From Bacillota bacterium (GTDB lineage: Bacteria; Bacillota; Clostridia; Christensenellales; Aristaeellaceae): DNA of 10,399 bases. The stretch's first letter is position 1. Each line of letters starts with the position of its first letter. The notes beneath the pieces were generated by a model that saw only the letters and a program-made list of their open reading frames with translations, was not told the DNA's origin and did not search any database. The stretch covers positions 1-10,399 of the forward strand of contig JAEZIN010000021.1 of the NCBI GenBank assembly GCA_023436585.1, written 5' to 3'. Shown in pieces: positions 10,374-10,399 of this stretch. Made by a program: the position numbers and the translations under genes.

Positions 10374-10385
10374 GCCATTTCACAT

Positions 10386-10399
10386 GAGGAAAACATCAT
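10386..10399 (+). promoter_or_regulatory. Ribosome binding site of the first PL gene, at the window edge
   Basis: GAGGA (10386-10390) is a ribosome binding site eight bases before the final AT of the window, which would form a start codon if the next base is G. The gene is expected to be N or an equivalent. An in-window ATG at 10384 (MRKTS) overlaps this site and is less likely. Confidence 0.5.

Noticed and set aside
1..10399. CRISPR array, tRNA, insertion sequence, integrase or attachment site
   Set aside because: No spaced direct repeats other than origin iterons, no cloverleaf, no transposase and no recombinase were seen.

Overview
The window is the replication, regulation and early-late core of a lambdoid prophage or temperate phage of an enterobacterium, most likely Escherichia coli or Shigella. 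The host is inferred: holin, endolysin and the Q antiterminator match phage lambda almost residue for residue as I remember those proteins. The replication genes and CII are of the P22 type, and the small terminase carries a C-terminal tail like that of Shigella phage Sf6. No integrase, attachment site, tRNA or bacterial gene lies in the window, so prophage or free phage cannot be decided here.

The window is written backwards relative to the usual lambda map, so the rightward operon is on the minus strand. From right to left: the PL promoter with its operators, nutL and a long leader hairpin (about 10120-10399, reading +); the repressor gene cI (+, 9391-10044) with its terminator; the OR/PR control region (9274-9390); cro, nutR, tR1, cII and the antisense promoter PRE; an OOP-like antisense RNA; a 53-residue ORF; the initiator O with an iteron origin inside it; a DnaB-type replicative helicase; a 27-residue ORF containing an intrinsic terminator; and a nin region (three unknown small genes, ninB/orf, ninE, ninF, an unknown gene, a DUF1364 gene, rusA, ninH). 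Then come antiterminator Q with the antisense promoter paQ inside it, the late promoter PR' with a shortened leader and terminator, the lysis cassette S-R-Rz/Rz1, five small ORFs, and the terminase genes, with terL cut off at the left edge.

The circuit can be read directly. CI and Cro have near-identical recognition helices (TQGGIGHW and TQGAIGHW) and presumably compete for six related 15-bp operators of form A-R-T-A-C-A-N4-G-T-A-Y-T, three at OR and three at OL. CII would act at two nearly identical TTGC-N6-TTGY sites, at PRE (to cI) and inside Q (paQ). An N-type protein encoded just past the right edge would act at nutL and nutR. Q would then release the late operon from PR'.

The most unusual points are two nut sites with boxB hairpins of different type (P22-like left, lambda-like right); an operator set I cannot assign to a known immunity group; a lambda PR' whose 6S-RNA terminator region has been replaced by a much shorter one; a chain of very small coupled ORFs between Rz and the terminase; and interleaved inverted repeats in the holin leader. 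I see no wholly new defence or mobile system; the window is a mosaic of known lambdoid modules.
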